Positions 16,894-25,559 are shown, numbered from the stretch's first letter. The stretch: DNA of 64,000 nucleotides from Bradyrhizobium genosp. L (GCF_015624485.1 NZ_CP061378.1:7217501-7281500), one strand, 5' to 3'. Translations and numbers: made by a program. Notes: a model not told the origin generated them from the letters alone.

Positions 16894-17171
16894 ATAACCG
16901 CGGTCGAGGTCGTCCCCGCAAGCGCGCCTCGCAGCCTTTTGGGCAGCATCGGTTGATGGCGGTCCATTCAAATCGCCAAGTTCGCACCGCATGATTCGAG
17001 GCTTCGTTCTGAAACTTGGATCACGCTTCTGGAAGCGCCATCAAATGGTCCGTAGCACAGCCTTCAACGCGAGGAATTTTCTTTCGCTTTCGGCGCAATA
17101 GTGACGTGGTCCGAATTTCTGCCGATCTGGGGACATGGTCCGCATCACAGGGGAAGACGTGGAGAGGTCTT

Positions 17172-17564
17172 ATGAAGCTTCTGAAGACCGGGATACTCGT
17201 ACTTTCGCTAACCGTGACGGCGAACGTTGGGCTGGCTGCGGATTACGAAATTTGCGCTGAGTTTGCGACTGTGGAGACTGGTGTAAACCATTATGCTGTC
17301 GAACGCCTCGACAACAAGAACCATAAGCTTCATCACTGCACCGCAATCCTCGACGCCGAGACTAAGCAATTAACCGGTCAATGCACCGAGAGGCCCGGCT
17401 TTCCGGAGAAACCGATCGGCAAAGGACCTAACGTACAGGGAGGGGTTTCAAACATTTTTGGCGGATTGCCAGTGTTAGGCTCTTGGAAAATCGACCAGAT
17501 TACCGGGAAAACTGAGTTCTGTATTTCAGACCCCGCTCAGTGCGTGGATGTAACTCCACAATAG
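17172..17564 (+). CDS. Small secreted protein of unknown function, low-GC islet
   Basis: A 130-residue protein with a typical Sec signal peptide (MKLLKTGILVLSLTVTANVG, cleavage likely after GLAA). The mature part has five cysteines (in EICAEF, HHCTAI, GQCTER, EFCISD, AQCVDV), so periplasmic disulfides are likely. A good Shine-Dalgarno, GGAGAGG, precedes ATG 17172; an upstream in-frame ATG at 17016 would bury the signal peptide and is rejected. Codon use is less GC-rich than in flanking genes, which suggests transfer. I do not recognise a family. Its place upstream of a putative effector suggests a link, but none is shown. Confidence 0.7.
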   Translation: MKLLKTGILVLSLTVTANVGLAADYEICAEFATVETGVNHYAVERLDNKNHKLHHCTAILDAETKQLTGQCTERPGFPEKPIGKGPNVQGGVSNIFGGLPVLGSWKIDQITGKTEFCISDPAQCVDVTPQ

Positions 17565-18010
17565 ACATTTACGAAAAATGCCAAGCTGGCCCAGTCAAAG
17601 CCGCAAGGCCCGCCGCAGCAATAGCCAGCAACGGGAACCGGTCAGCCCGATGCCGGTGCGCCCGCTGCAGGCGACGGTGTCGACCGCACCGGAAGTGCCC
17701 CAACCCGGATCAAGGCGCAGCCAAAGCTGCTCCCTTTGGTGGCTACGCTAATCCGACGCCAACGGCGTCTCTCGTCAATCAGGCCAAGACGGATGATCCG
17801 TCGGCCCTCACGCGTCAGAAAATAGTCGAAGCGGCACAGAAGCAAATTGGATCGGGGGATTGGCATTTCCCGGAAGCGACACTTCCGCGTCCTCGCGCAA
17901 GCCATCCTTCAAACACGTGCCTTCAAACATCTAAAGCCAACCCAGCCCTCTCCGCGAGGTGCGGTCACGCACGGGCTCACCCGAAGGGCGTCCGCAATAT
18001 CTGTAGGTAA
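17565..18010 (+). pseudogene. Broken gene with Pro-rich linker, probably related to the next gene
   Basis: No single frame reads through, but three adjacent frames give protein-like text in order: AKLAQSKPQGPPQQ, an in-frame stop, then PATGTGQPDAGAPAAGDGVD; after a frame change GGYANPTPTASLVNQAKTDD and IVEAAQKQIGSGDW; after another change FPGSDTSASSRKPSF ending in TAA. The Pro/Gln-rich linker resembles the QQPPTPTQLAQ...QQPATEAGQPG linker in the following gene. The IVEAAQKQIGSGDW piece recalls the start of NlpC/P60-like hydrolase domains, but this is tentative. I read it as a frameshifted paralogue of an effector-like gene. Confidence 0.5.
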
Positions 18011-18016
18011 TGATCA

Positions 18017-18730
18017 ATGCCTAATTACTCCCTGGTGCCGGTGGACCATCAGCCGGATTTCGATGACTACTCGCTCCTTCCCGTTGACCACGATCCGTTC
18101 GCCGCGGATGGCGTAACTCAACCGGTGCAGATTCAACAGCCGCCGACACCGACTCAACTAGCGCAAACGCAGCTGCAGCAGCCAGCGACGGAAGCGGGAC
18201 AGCCCGGCGTCAACGGGCCGGCGACTGGCAACAGCCCCAGCGGATCGGGTGGCGTCGCTGGCGTCAAGCGCTTTGGCGGCGCCGAAGGTGGCGACTATCC
18301 GAGCCGCAATACAGGGATCGGTTTCGAGAGCGCGGAGCGCGCATGGGATGCTGCCCTCAAGGAAATGAGAGACCTTGGTGCCCAGCATTACCCGGAAGAG
18401 ACCAAGAGCAGGGGCTTTATCCCGGAACTGGGCGTGGAAATCTACAAGCGCAACGGACTATATTACTACGATCAGATCGCGCGGGGATTCCAAGACGGAG
18501 CGCTAGCCGGTGGTGTGGGGCTTGGCGATAATGGTGCGGTCGCACGTGGGCACATGCACTGGGATAATCAGCTCGAGAGTGATGGAGATATAAACAATGC
18601 GAAGGCTTACTCCCAGAAAACTCCCGATTATCGAGCGTGGGTTGGATCTTGGGATGGGAGCTATTTGTATTGGCGACACGGCAAGCCAACAGGAGCGAGA
18701 ATGCCTGATTGGAATCGATACAAATATTGA
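18017..18730 (+). CDS. Putative effector with JAMM-like/DUF4329-like C-terminal domain
   Basis: A 237-residue protein in three parts. The N-terminus holds two copies of a YSLVPVDH-like motif (residues 4-11 and 18-28). A Pro/Gln-rich linker spans about 35-80. The C-terminal domain (about 95-237) contains GHMHWD (178-183) and then S188-D-G-D191, so the pattern HxH-x6-SxxD is close to the JAMM metallopeptidase consensus HxH-x7-SxxD. A glutamate (E141) lies upstream, and VGSWDGSYLYW follows, as in DUF4329/JAB-like domains of polymorphic toxins. No signal peptide is seen. GC is below that of the flanks. A secreted-protein gene follows 9 bp downstream and may encode a partner. Function is inferred from motif and context. 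Confidence 0.6.
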   Translation: MPNYSLVPVDHQPDFDDYSLLPVDHDPFAADGVTQPVQIQQPPTPTQLAQTQLQQPATEAGQPGVNGPATGNSPSGSGGVAGVKRFGGAEGGDYPSRNTGIGFESAERAWDAALKEMRDLGAQHYPEETKSRGFIPELGVEIYKRNGLYYYDQIARGFQDGALAGGVGLGDNGAVARGHMHWDNQLESDGDINNAKAYSQKTPDYRAWVGSWDGSYLYWRHGKPTGARMPDWNRYKY

Positions 18731-18739
18731 GTCAGGCCC

Positions 18740-19225
18740 ATGAAAATGTTCGCGCTCGCGGGAGCCTTATGCCTTCTGCTCTCCAGTTCAACGGCATGCA
18801 AAGCAAACTCCGGCCCCTGGTGTAAGCCGGATGTCGTGACTTGGACTTTCAAAAATCAACAAGGTGGGGATCTTGCGAGGATCGAACTTCGCACCCTCAA
18901 GGCAGTTTGCGACCGAAACCCGGAAAAGAAAGGTTTTGGGGTAGGCCTGGAACGGTCGATGCGCATTGAACACAATGGGCAATGGACCGATGTGCCGAAA
19001 GAGTGTCTGTCCGTTTTTCCTTTTGGGGAAGATGAGGTGTCGCTATCGGGTGACGGTGCCGGTCTAGGCATAGCCATTATTGGGAAACCGACGGAGAAAG
19101 GCGATCGTTTAAAAGTCACGATATTCAAACACGGGGACGAAGTACTTTGCTATCAGGTCGTGCGCTGCCCGAATGTCGACGATCCGCCCGACTATATTAG
19201 AGAATGCAGCAGGGATTTACGGTGA
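18740..19225 (+). CDS. Cys-rich exported protein, candidate partner or immunity protein
   Basis: A 161-residue protein with an N-terminal signal segment (MKMFALAGALCLLLSSSTAC). Cys20 could be lipidated, though the -3 residue is Ser and the lipobox is not canonical. The mature part has further cysteines (in GPWCKP, AVCDRN, KECLSV, VLCYQVVRCPN, RECSRD). I recognise no family. It begins 9 bp after the JAMM-like gene in the same direction, with the same low-GC codon use. An exported partner adjacent to a putative toxin-type gene suggests immunity or chaperone function, an inference from context only. Confidence 0.62.
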   Translation: MKMFALAGALCLLLSSSTACKANSGPWCKPDVVTWTFKNQQGGDLARIELRTLKAVCDRNPEKKGFGVGLERSMRIEHNGQWTDVPKECLSVFPFGEDEVSLSGDGAGLGIAIIGKPTEKGDRLKVTIFKHGDEVLCYQVVRCPNVDDPPDYIRECSRDLR

Positions 19226-19330
19226 GTACGCCGGGAGACCGGCAAGGAACAGGCGGCGGAAGCCCACTGTGATGAAGGACTAACGACCTTGGTGGCCTCC
19301 GGCAGGGGCTGCTTCAGTGTAAAATGCCGC

Positions 19331-19843
19331 TTACTGCTCCAGCACCAGCTTGCCGCCGGTGTATTCGAAGCGCTTGAGCTTCGACAGGAACGACAGGCCG
19401 AGCAGGTTTTCGGACAGCGCTTCGTCCGGCAGCACCATGACGTCGACGTCGCGCACGATGAGGCCGCCGAGCTCGATCATCGCGATACGAGAGCGCGCGG
19501 CCTTGATGGTGCCGTTGGCGGTGGAGATGCGCAGCTTGTAGTCGCCCGGCGTCGGACGCAGGCCGAAGCGGGCGGCGGACTTCTCGTTCAGCGCAACCAG
19601 CGACGCGCCGGTGTCGACCATGAAGTCGAGACGCTGGCCGTCGATGCGGCCGTCGGTCGCGAAATGACCGCGAGGATCGGGTGCAATGGTCAGCGTGCGG
19701 GCGCTGGCCTGCGCCACGGTGATCGCGGGAGCTGCAGTCTGCTTGACCGGGGTCGCGGCGGCAGGGGCCATCTTGCTCGCAAGCTGGGACATGCCGGTGC
19801 CGAGCCCGACCAGGATGGCTGCGAGGATGATCAGGTTACGCAT
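19331..19843 (-). CDS. Retropepsin-like aspartic protease, membrane-anchored or exported
   Basis: A 170-residue protein of the TIGR02281-type clan AA family. The N-terminal hydrophobic segment (MRNLIILAAILVGLGTGM) is a signal or membrane anchor. The catalytic motif is FMVDTGASLVALN (about 83-95), and the flap and C-terminal part contain AMIELGGLIVRDVDVMVL and LLGLSFLSKLKRFEY. Such proteins work as homodimers, each giving one DTG motif; substrates are mostly unknown. ATG 19843 is chosen since upstream codons in this frame are not protein-like. It marks the return to normal high GC after the islet. Confidence 0.85.
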   Translation of the reverse strand: MRNLIILAAILVGLGTGMSQLASKMAPAAATPVKQTAAPAITVAQASARTLTIAPDPRGHFATDGRIDGQRLDFMVDTGASLVALNEKSAARFGLRPTPGDYKLRISTANGTIKAARSRIAMIELGGLIVRDVDVMVLPDEALSENLLGLSFLSKLKRFEYTGGKLVLEQ

Positions 19844-20030
19844 GACGCCACACTCGGAAAACCGGACACGCAATTTCACCACGCCGCGCGTCTTGTCGCG
19901 AGCGCGCGCGAGGCCGCGAGCCCGCCATTTTGCCGAAAAGGATGAGCGAAGGGTTAATGCAGGCGCACAGATGCGGGCGAAGCGGACCGAACGACATCGG
20001 CCGCTTCGTTCCGGATGCCTATCCGGGCGT

Positions 20031-21482
20031 TCAGGCGGTCTTCGCGACCGGGCTCGGCATCGCCATCCGCAGCGCGTAGTAGACCGCGCCGGCGATCCCG
20101 ACGCCGAAGAACCAGCCATAGACCGCCCACCACGCCGGCAGCAGCGAGGTGAAGTTCGGCAGGATCGACGAGAACAGCGCGCCGATCGCCGCCGCGATCA
20201 GCGCGCTAACGTTCCAGCCGCCCTGGAAACGGTACTCGCCATCCTCCTGATACAGCGCCGGCACGTTCACCCGCCCCTTCGCGATCAGATAGTAATCGAC
20301 CATCATGATGCCGAACACCGGCCCCATGGTCGCGCCGATCAGTCCGACGAACGACGCGGCGTTGCCCTCCCAGGGCGCGAACGGATACAGCACCAGCGCG
20401 ATCAGCGCCGCGATATAGCCGCCCTTCTTGAAGTCGATATGGCGCGGAAACACATTGGAGAAATCGAACGCCGGCGAGACGAAATTGGCGACGACGTTGA
20501 TGCCGAGCGTCGCCACCGCGAAGGTGACCGCGGCCAGCAGTGCCAGGAACCAGCTGTCGAACTTCGCCGAGATCTGGTCGGGATGCAGCAGCACCTCGTG
20601 ATAGACGTTGAACGCGGCGATGGTGGTGACGCCGGCGACCAGCGAGAACAGGATCAGATTGACCGGCAGGCCCCAGATATTGCCCTTGCGCACCGCGGCC
20701 GGGTCCGGCGCATAGCGCGAGAAGTCGCAGAAGTTGAGATAGAGCGCGGCAAAGTAGGTGATCCAGGTCGCAGCGACGGCGCAGAGAGCCGGGAATGTGC
20801 CGGGCTCGCCGGGAACGCCGGCTTCCTTGGTCTTCTCGAGCAGCACATCCTGCGGGATCGGCGCGGTCAGCGAGATGCCGCCGGCCTGGACGCAGAGATA
20901 GATCGCGAGCACCAGCATCATCAGCCACACCGCGGGGCCGGCCCAGTCCTGGAAGCGGCGCACCGTCTCCATGCCGCGCTGGATGATCAGGAGTTGCAGC
21001 GCCCAGATCACCACGAAGCAGATCACCTCGAGCGTGGAATGGCCGAGCATATGGGAGGACTGGTGGAAGGCCTTGAACGAGTCCATCCGGGTCAGCAGCG
21101 CGACGATCGCGCCCGAGGCGGCCGCGGTCTGCGCGCCGTACCAGAAGCAGGCGACGATGGCCCGCACCAGCGCCGGGATGTTGGCGCCCCAGACCCCGAA
21201 CGAGGCGCGCGCCAGCACCGGATAGGGCACGCCGGTTCGCACGCCGGCATTGCCGATCAGGCTCATCAGCACGAAGATCACCAGCGAGCCGACGCCGATC
21301 GCCAGGATGAAGTTGATGAAGCTGCCGCAGAGCAGGAACAGGCTGGCGGCGAGATAATAGCCCCACAGGCTATGCACGTCCGAGGTCCAGACGTTGAAAA
21401 TGCTGAACGCGCCCCAATTGCGTTCCTTGGCCGGCGCCAGATCCTCATTGTACAACGACGGCGATGCGTTCTTGATCTCCAA
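20031..21482 (-). CDS. NCS1 family nucleobase:cation symporter
   Basis: A 483-residue, 12-segment permease of the NCS1 family, which imports cytosine, purines, uracil, hydantoin, allantoin or thiamine. Family features are SLYNEDLAPAKERNWGAFSIF near the N-terminus, RTGVPYPVLARASFGVWGANIPALVRA (TM3 region), and the DFSRYAPD loop after TM6. The start is taken as TTG 21482 because GGGGAGG lies five bases upstream; another TTG at 21524 is in frame but has no such site. The substrate cannot be read from sequence, and no catabolic gene is adjacent. Confidence 0.88.
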   Translation of the reverse strand: MEIKNASPSLYNEDLAPAKERNWGAFSIFNVWTSDVHSLWGYYLAASLFLLCGSFINFILAIGVGSLVIFVLMSLIGNAGVRTGVPYPVLARASFGVWGANIPALVRAIVACFWYGAQTAAASGAIVALLTRMDSFKAFHQSSHMLGHSTLEVICFVVIWALQLLIIQRGMETVRRFQDWAGPAVWLMMLVLAIYLCVQAGGISLTAPIPQDVLLEKTKEAGVPGEPGTFPALCAVAATWITYFAALYLNFCDFSRYAPDPAAVRKGNIWGLPVNLILFSLVAGVTTIAAFNVYHEVLLHPDQISAKFDSWFLALLAAVTFAVATLGINVVANFVSPAFDFSNVFPRHIDFKKGGYIAALIALVLYPFAPWEGNAASFVGLIGATMGPVFGIMMVDYYLIAKGRVNVPALYQEDGEYRFQGGWNVSALIAAAIGALFSSILPNFTSLLPAWWAVYGWFFGVGIAGAVYYALRMAMPSPVAKTA

Positions 21483-21571
21483 GCGAGCCTCCCCAAAGTG
21501 CGAGCCCGTGATCCCGGCCCGCAAATCTAATCACTCTTTGGAGACGCTCGCCAGCGCAACTTACCCAGTTC

Positions 21572-21600
21572 GTCATGCCCGGCCTTGTGCCGGGCATGAC
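21572..21600. repeat. Single family B hairpin
   Basis: GTCATGCCCGGCCTTGTGCC followed by GGGCATGAC forms one near-perfect hairpin, equal to one half of the family B doublets. It lies between the NCS1 permease and hrpB and could act as a transcript end. Confidence 0.75.
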
Positions 21601-21630
21601 GACAGAGAGCCGTTCTCAGACGTCGGACAC

Positions 21631-24099
21631 TCACGTGCCGCGCGGTTTCACCCGCCTTGTCGGCATCGCGCTCGCGGGATCCTCCGGCCAGGGGTGGCGC
21701 GGATAGCGGCCGCGCAGGTCGGAACGGACCGCGGCGTAGCTGCCGCGCCAAAAGCCGGGGAGATCGCGGGTGACCTGCACCGGCCGCTGCGCCGGCGACA
21801 GCAGTTCCAGCACCAGCGGCACCGCGCCCCTGGCAATCGAGGGATGGGTGTTGAGCCCGAACAGTTCCTGCAGCCGAACCGCAATCGTCGGCCCCTGCTC
21901 GGCCTCGTAGTCGATCGCAAGCTGGGTCCCGGTCGGCGCCTCGAAATGCGTCGGCGCCTCGCGGTCGAGCCGCGCGCGCAGCTCCCAGGGCAACAGCGCC
22001 GTCAGCGCGTCAGACAGATCGCCGGCGGAAAAATCCTTCAGCGCGCTCTTGTCGACCAGCGCCGGCACCAGCCAGTCGTCGGCGCGGGCGGCGAGTGCGG
22101 TGTCGGACAGATCGGGCCAGCTCTCGCCCTCGGCCTTGCGCAGGAACATGACGCGGTCGCGCCATTGCCCGGCATGCTTCGACCAGGGCAGCCGGTCGAG
22201 TCCCGCGGCGATCAGGCCCGCGGCGAAGATCCGCGCAGTCTCCGCCGACGGCGACAGCGGCATCGGCGCATCCGCGAACGTGATCGCGTGCAACGAACGC
22301 CGGCGCCGCGCGCGCAGCGCCATCGCGCTCCGGTCGAACGTCACCTCTTCGACGGTCTCGATCTGATCGGCAAAGCGCTGCTCGATCTCCTCCTGGCTGA
22401 TCGGCGCCGCCAGCAGGATGCGGCCGCTCGCCGCCGTGCCGGTCAGCTCGCCGACCGCGATATAGGGTGCCCGCGCCAGGCTTGCGGTCTGCTCGACGGC
22501 GGCGCCGCGGCCATTGGCCAGCACGAAGCTGCCATTGCCGCGGTTCCTGGCGACGCGATCCGGGAAGGCGAAGGCCAGCATCACGCCGGTGGAGAGGTCC
22601 TTCTGCTCGGTCACGGGTGCCTTCACCTGCGCAGCCCAGCGCTCGGCCATGCTGCGCGCGCTCGATGCGCGCTGCGAGCGGTCGCGGCGGAACTGGTCGA
22701 GCCTGACGTCGAGGTCGACGCTGTCGCCGCCGAGCCCGCGTTCGCTGAGGATAGCGGCAATCTCGGCCGCCTGCTCCGCGGCGCCGAAGCGGGCCGAATC
22801 CACGATCATGCGCGCCAACCGCGGTGGCAGCGCCAGCGCACGCAGGCTCTTGCCCTCTGCGGTGAGGCGGCCATCGCCGTCGAGCGCGCCGAGTTCGGAT
22901 AGCAGCGACCTTGCTTCCTTCAGCGCCGGCGCCGGCGGCGGATCGAGAAAGGCGAGAGCGGAGGGATCGCTGACGCCCCATTGCGCGAGGTCGAGCACCA
23001 GCGAGGACAAGTCGGCGGCGAGGATCTCCGGCGCGGCGTAGGCGGCCAGCGAGGCGGTCTGCGGCTCGTCCCAGAGGCGGTAGCAAACGCCGGGCTCGGT
23101 GCGTCCGGCGCGGCCGCGGCGCTGATCGACGGCCGCGCGCGAGGCCCGCACCGTCTCGAGCCGGGTCAGCGCGATGCCAGGCTCGTAGCGCGGCACCCGC
23201 GCCAGGCCGCAATCCACCACGATGCGGACGCCCTCGATGGTCAGTGAGGTCTCGGCAATGGAGGTCGCCAACACCACCTTGCGCATGCCCTTCGGTGCCG
23301 GCGAAATGGCGCGGTCCTGCACGGATGCATCAAGCGCGCCGAACAGCGGCACGATCTCGACCGACGGATCCTGCACGCGCTCGGCCAGGAAATTCTGCGT
23401 GCGGCGGATCTCGGCCGCGCCGGGCAGGAAGGCCAGCACCGAACCGGAATCGGCACGAAGCGTGGCCGCTATCGTGTCGGCCATCTGCCGCTCCAGCGGC
23501 GCGTCGACCTTGCGGCCGACATAACGGGTCTCGACCGGGAAGGCGCGGCCCTCGCTTTCGACCACCGGTGCATCGCCAAGCAGTCTGGCGACCCGCGCGC
23601 CGTCGAGCGTCGCGGACATCACGAGGATGCGCAAATCCTCGCGCAACCCGGTCTGCGCGTCGCGCGCCAGTGCCAGTCCGAGATCGGCGTCGAGCGAGCG
23701 CTCGTGGAATTCATCGAACAGCACCGCGGCAACGCCGGTGAGCTCGGGATCATCGAGAATCTGGCGCGAGAAGATGCCCTCGGTGACCACCTCGATCCGT
23801 GTCGCGCGCGACACCTTTGAGCCGAAGCGGACGCGATAGCCGACGGTCTCGCCGGCGCGCTCGCCGAGCGTCTTCGCCATTCGCTCGGCGCTGGCGCGCG
23901 CCGCGATGCGGCGCGGCTCCAGCACGATGATCTTCCTCCCCCTGGCCCAGGGGGCATCGAGCAGCGCCAGCGGCACGCGCGTGGTCTTGCCGGCGCCGGG
24001 CGGCGCGACCAGCACCGCGGCGTTGTGGCCGTCCAGCGTGCGGTCGAGATCGTCGAGCACGGCGTCGATGGGGAGGGGCGTATCGAACTTGCGGGGCAA
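21631..24099 (-). CDS. hrpB: ATP-dependent helicase HrpB
   Basis: An 822-residue DEAH/RHA-type helicase of the HrpB family. The cellular role of HrpB is poorly defined; roles in RNA metabolism are assumed. Visible motifs are Walker A APPGAGKTTRVP (about 32-43), LEPRRIAARA (Ia), DEFHERS (motif II, DEFH rather than DEAH), MSATLDG (III), ATSIAETSLTIEGV (V) and QRRGRAGRTEPG (VI). The C-terminal HrpB-specific domain runs from about 500 to the end. Length fits full-size HrpB. Downstream in the same orientation lies the NCS1 permease gene. Confidence 0.95.
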   Translation of the reverse strand: MPRKFDTPLPIDAVLDDLDRTLDGHNAAVLVAPPGAGKTTRVPLALLDAPWARGRKIIVLEPRRIAARASAERMAKTLGERAGETVGYRVRFGSKVSRATRIEVVTEGIFSRQILDDPELTGVAAVLFDEFHERSLDADLGLALARDAQTGLREDLRILVMSATLDGARVARLLGDAPVVESEGRAFPVETRYVGRKVDAPLERQMADTIAATLRADSGSVLAFLPGAAEIRRTQNFLAERVQDPSVEIVPLFGALDASVQDRAISPAPKGMRKVVLATSIAETSLTIEGVRIVVDCGLARVPRYEPGIALTRLETVRASRAAVDQRRGRAGRTEPGVCYRLWDEPQTASLAAYAAPEILAADLSSLVLDLAQWGVSDPSALAFLDPPPAPALKEARSLLSELGALDGDGRLTAEGKSLRALALPPRLARMIVDSARFGAAEQAAEIAAILSERGLGGDSVDLDVRLDQFRRDRSQRASSARSMAERWAAQVKAPVTEQKDLSTGVMLAFAFPDRVARNRGNGSFVLANGRGAAVEQTASLARAPYIAVGELTGTAASGRILLAAPISQEEIEQRFADQIETVEEVTFDRSAMALRARRRRSLHAITFADAPMPLSPSAETARIFAAGLIAAGLDRLPWSKHAGQWRDRVMFLRKAEGESWPDLSDTALAARADDWLVPALVDKSALKDFSAGDLSDALTALLPWELRARLDREAPTHFEAPTGTQLAIDYEAEQGPTIAVRLQELFGLNTHPSIARGAVPLVLELLSPAQRPVQVTRDLPGFWRGSYAAVRSDLRGRYPRHPWPEDPASAMPTRRVKPRGT

Positions 24100-24115
24100 A
24101 TACTTTCACCACGTC

Positions 24116-24226
24116 GTCATGCCCGGGCCTGTCCCGGGCATCCACGTCTTCCCGGCAGGAAACAAGACGTGGATGGCCGGGACATCTTACGCGAAGACGC
24201 GCTTCGCGCTCTAGCCCGGCCATGAC
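24116..24226. repeat. Palindromic doublet, family B, with enlarged hairpin
   Basis: The left half reads GTCATGCCCGGGCCTGTCCC then GGGCATCCACGTCTT; the right half reads AAGACGTGGATGGCCGGGAC and ends CCCGGCCATGAC, with about 30 extra bases in the right loop that hold a nested palindrome (GCGAAGACGCGCTTCGC). Position is between hrpB and the UDP-glucose dehydrogenase gene. Confidence 0.8.
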
Positions 24227-24239
24227 GGAAATGACGTAT

Positions 24240-25559
24240 TTAGGCCTTCGTCACCGGCGCGCGGCCGATGCTGTCATAGGCGAAGCCGTGGGCCGCCATG
24301 TCCTCGGGGCGGTAGACGTTGCGCAGGTCGACCACGACCGGCTGCTTCATCTCGGCCTTCAGCCGCTCCAGATCGAGCGTGCGGTACTGCACCCATTCGG
24401 TGACGACCACCATCGCGTCGGCGCCCTTCACGCAGTCATAGGGATCGTCGCAATACTCGATCTCGGGCAGTTCCTTGCGGGCCTGCTCGATGCCGACCGG
24501 GTCATGCGCGCGGACCTTGGCGCCGAGGTCGAGCAGCCCGGTGACGATCGGGATCGACGGCGACTCGCGCATGTCGTCGGTGTCGGGCTTGAAGGTCAGG
24601 CCGAGCACCGCAACGGTCTTGCCGCGCAGATTGCCGCCGGAGAGGTTGGCGACCTTGCGCGCCATCGCGCGCTTGCGGTTGTCGTTGACGCCGAGCACGG
24701 CTTCGACGATGCGCAGTTGCACGTCGTAATCCTGCGCGATCTTGATCAGCGCACGGGTGTCCTTCGGGAAGCAGGAGCCGCCGAAGCCCGGCCCCGCATG
24801 CAGGAATTTGGAGCCGATGCGGTTGTCGAGGCCGATGCCGCGCGCAACCTCCTGGACGTCGGCGCCGACCTTTTCGGAGAGATCGGCGATCTCGTTGATG
24901 AAGGTGATCTTGGTGGCGAGGAAGGCATTAGCCGCATACTTGATGAGCTCCGCGGTGCGTCGCGCAGTGAACATCAGCGGCGCCTGGTTCAGCGACAGCG
25001 GCCGGTAGATGTCGCCGAGCACCTTGCGTCCGCGCTCGTCCGAGGTGCCGACCACGATGCGATCGGGGAATTTGAAGTCGCGGATCGCGGCGCCCTCGCG
25101 CAGGAATTCCGGATTGGAGGCGACCACCACGTCGGCCGCGGGATTGGTCTCGTGGATCAGACGCTCGACCTCGTCGCCGGTGCCGACCGGCACGGTCGAC
25201 TTGGTGACGACGACGGTGAAGCGCTTCAGCGCCGCCGCGATCTCGCGCGCGGCGCCATAGACATAGGTGAGGTCGGCATGGCCGTCGCCGCGCCGCGACG
25301 GCGTGCCGACGGCGATGAACACCGCGTCGGCCTCGGCAACCGCTGGCGCCAGATCGGTGGTGAATTCGAGCCGCTTGGCCTTCACATTGGCCTCAACCAG
25401 CGCATCGAGGCCGGGCTCGAAGATCGGGATCTCACCGCGATGCAGAGCGGCGATCTTGCCGGCATCCTTGTCGACGCAGATCACATGGTGACCGAAATCC
25501 GAAAAGCAGGCGCCCGACACCAGCCCCACATAACCCGTGCCAATCATGGCGATGCGCAT
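24240..25559 (-). CDS. UDP-glucose 6-dehydrogenase
   Basis: This enzyme oxidises UDP-glucose to UDP-glucuronate with two NAD+, for acidic polysaccharides. The 439-residue product has the NAD-binding N-terminus MRIAMIGTGYVGLVSGACF, the central dimerisation domain, and the catalytic cysteine in GPGFGGSCFPKDTRAL (about 260-275). The C-terminal UDP-binding domain starts after LGLTFKPDTDDMRESPS. Length and spacing are standard. Names in use include ugd and rkpK. The adjacent divergent acyltransferase gene suggests a surface-polysaccharide theme, though no glycosyltransferase is near. Confidence 0.95.
   Translation of the reverse strand: MRIAMIGTGYVGLVSGACFSDFGHHVICVDKDAGKIAALHRGEIPIFEPGLDALVEANVKAKRLEFTTDLAPAVAEADAVFIAVGTPSRRGDGHADLTYVYGAAREIAAALKRFTVVVTKSTVPVGTGDEVERLIHETNPAADVVVASNPEFLREGAAIRDFKFPDRIVVGTSDERGRKVLGDIYRPLSLNQAPLMFTARRTAELIKYAANAFLATKITFINEIADLSEKVGADVQEVARGIGLDNRIGSKFLHAGPGFGGSCFPKDTRALIKIAQDYDVQLRIVEAVLGVNDNRKRAMARKVANLSGGNLRGKTVAVLGLTFKPDTDDMRESPSIPIVTGLLDLGAKVRAHDPVGIEQARKELPEIEYCDDPYDCVKGADAMVVVTEWVQYRTLDLERLKAEMKQPVVVDLRNVYRPEDMAAHGFAYDSIGRAPVTKA

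Larger units (their letters stand above)
16182..17171. other. About 1 kb without an intact gene; start of a lower-GC islet
   Basis: Between the phosphomutase start and the secreted-protein gene no convincing complete gene is seen. GC content falls from about 65% to nearer 50%. The stretch holds an orphan intrinsic terminator (16480-16512) and a short frame with adhesin-like sequence (16678-16893). It looks like gene decay or a horizontally acquired boundary. Confidence 0.6.

Noticed and set aside
16771..16992. 73-codon minus-strand frame in the low-GC islet
   Set aside because: No Shine-Dalgarno, no recognisable family, and it is antisense to the adhesin-like relic. It cannot be supported as a gene.
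19686..21530. Long plus-strand open frame of 614 codons opposite the NCS1 permease
   Set aside because: Arg/Asp/Gln-rich text without recognisable domain. The opposite strand encodes a clear 12-segment permease and a retropepsin-like protease.
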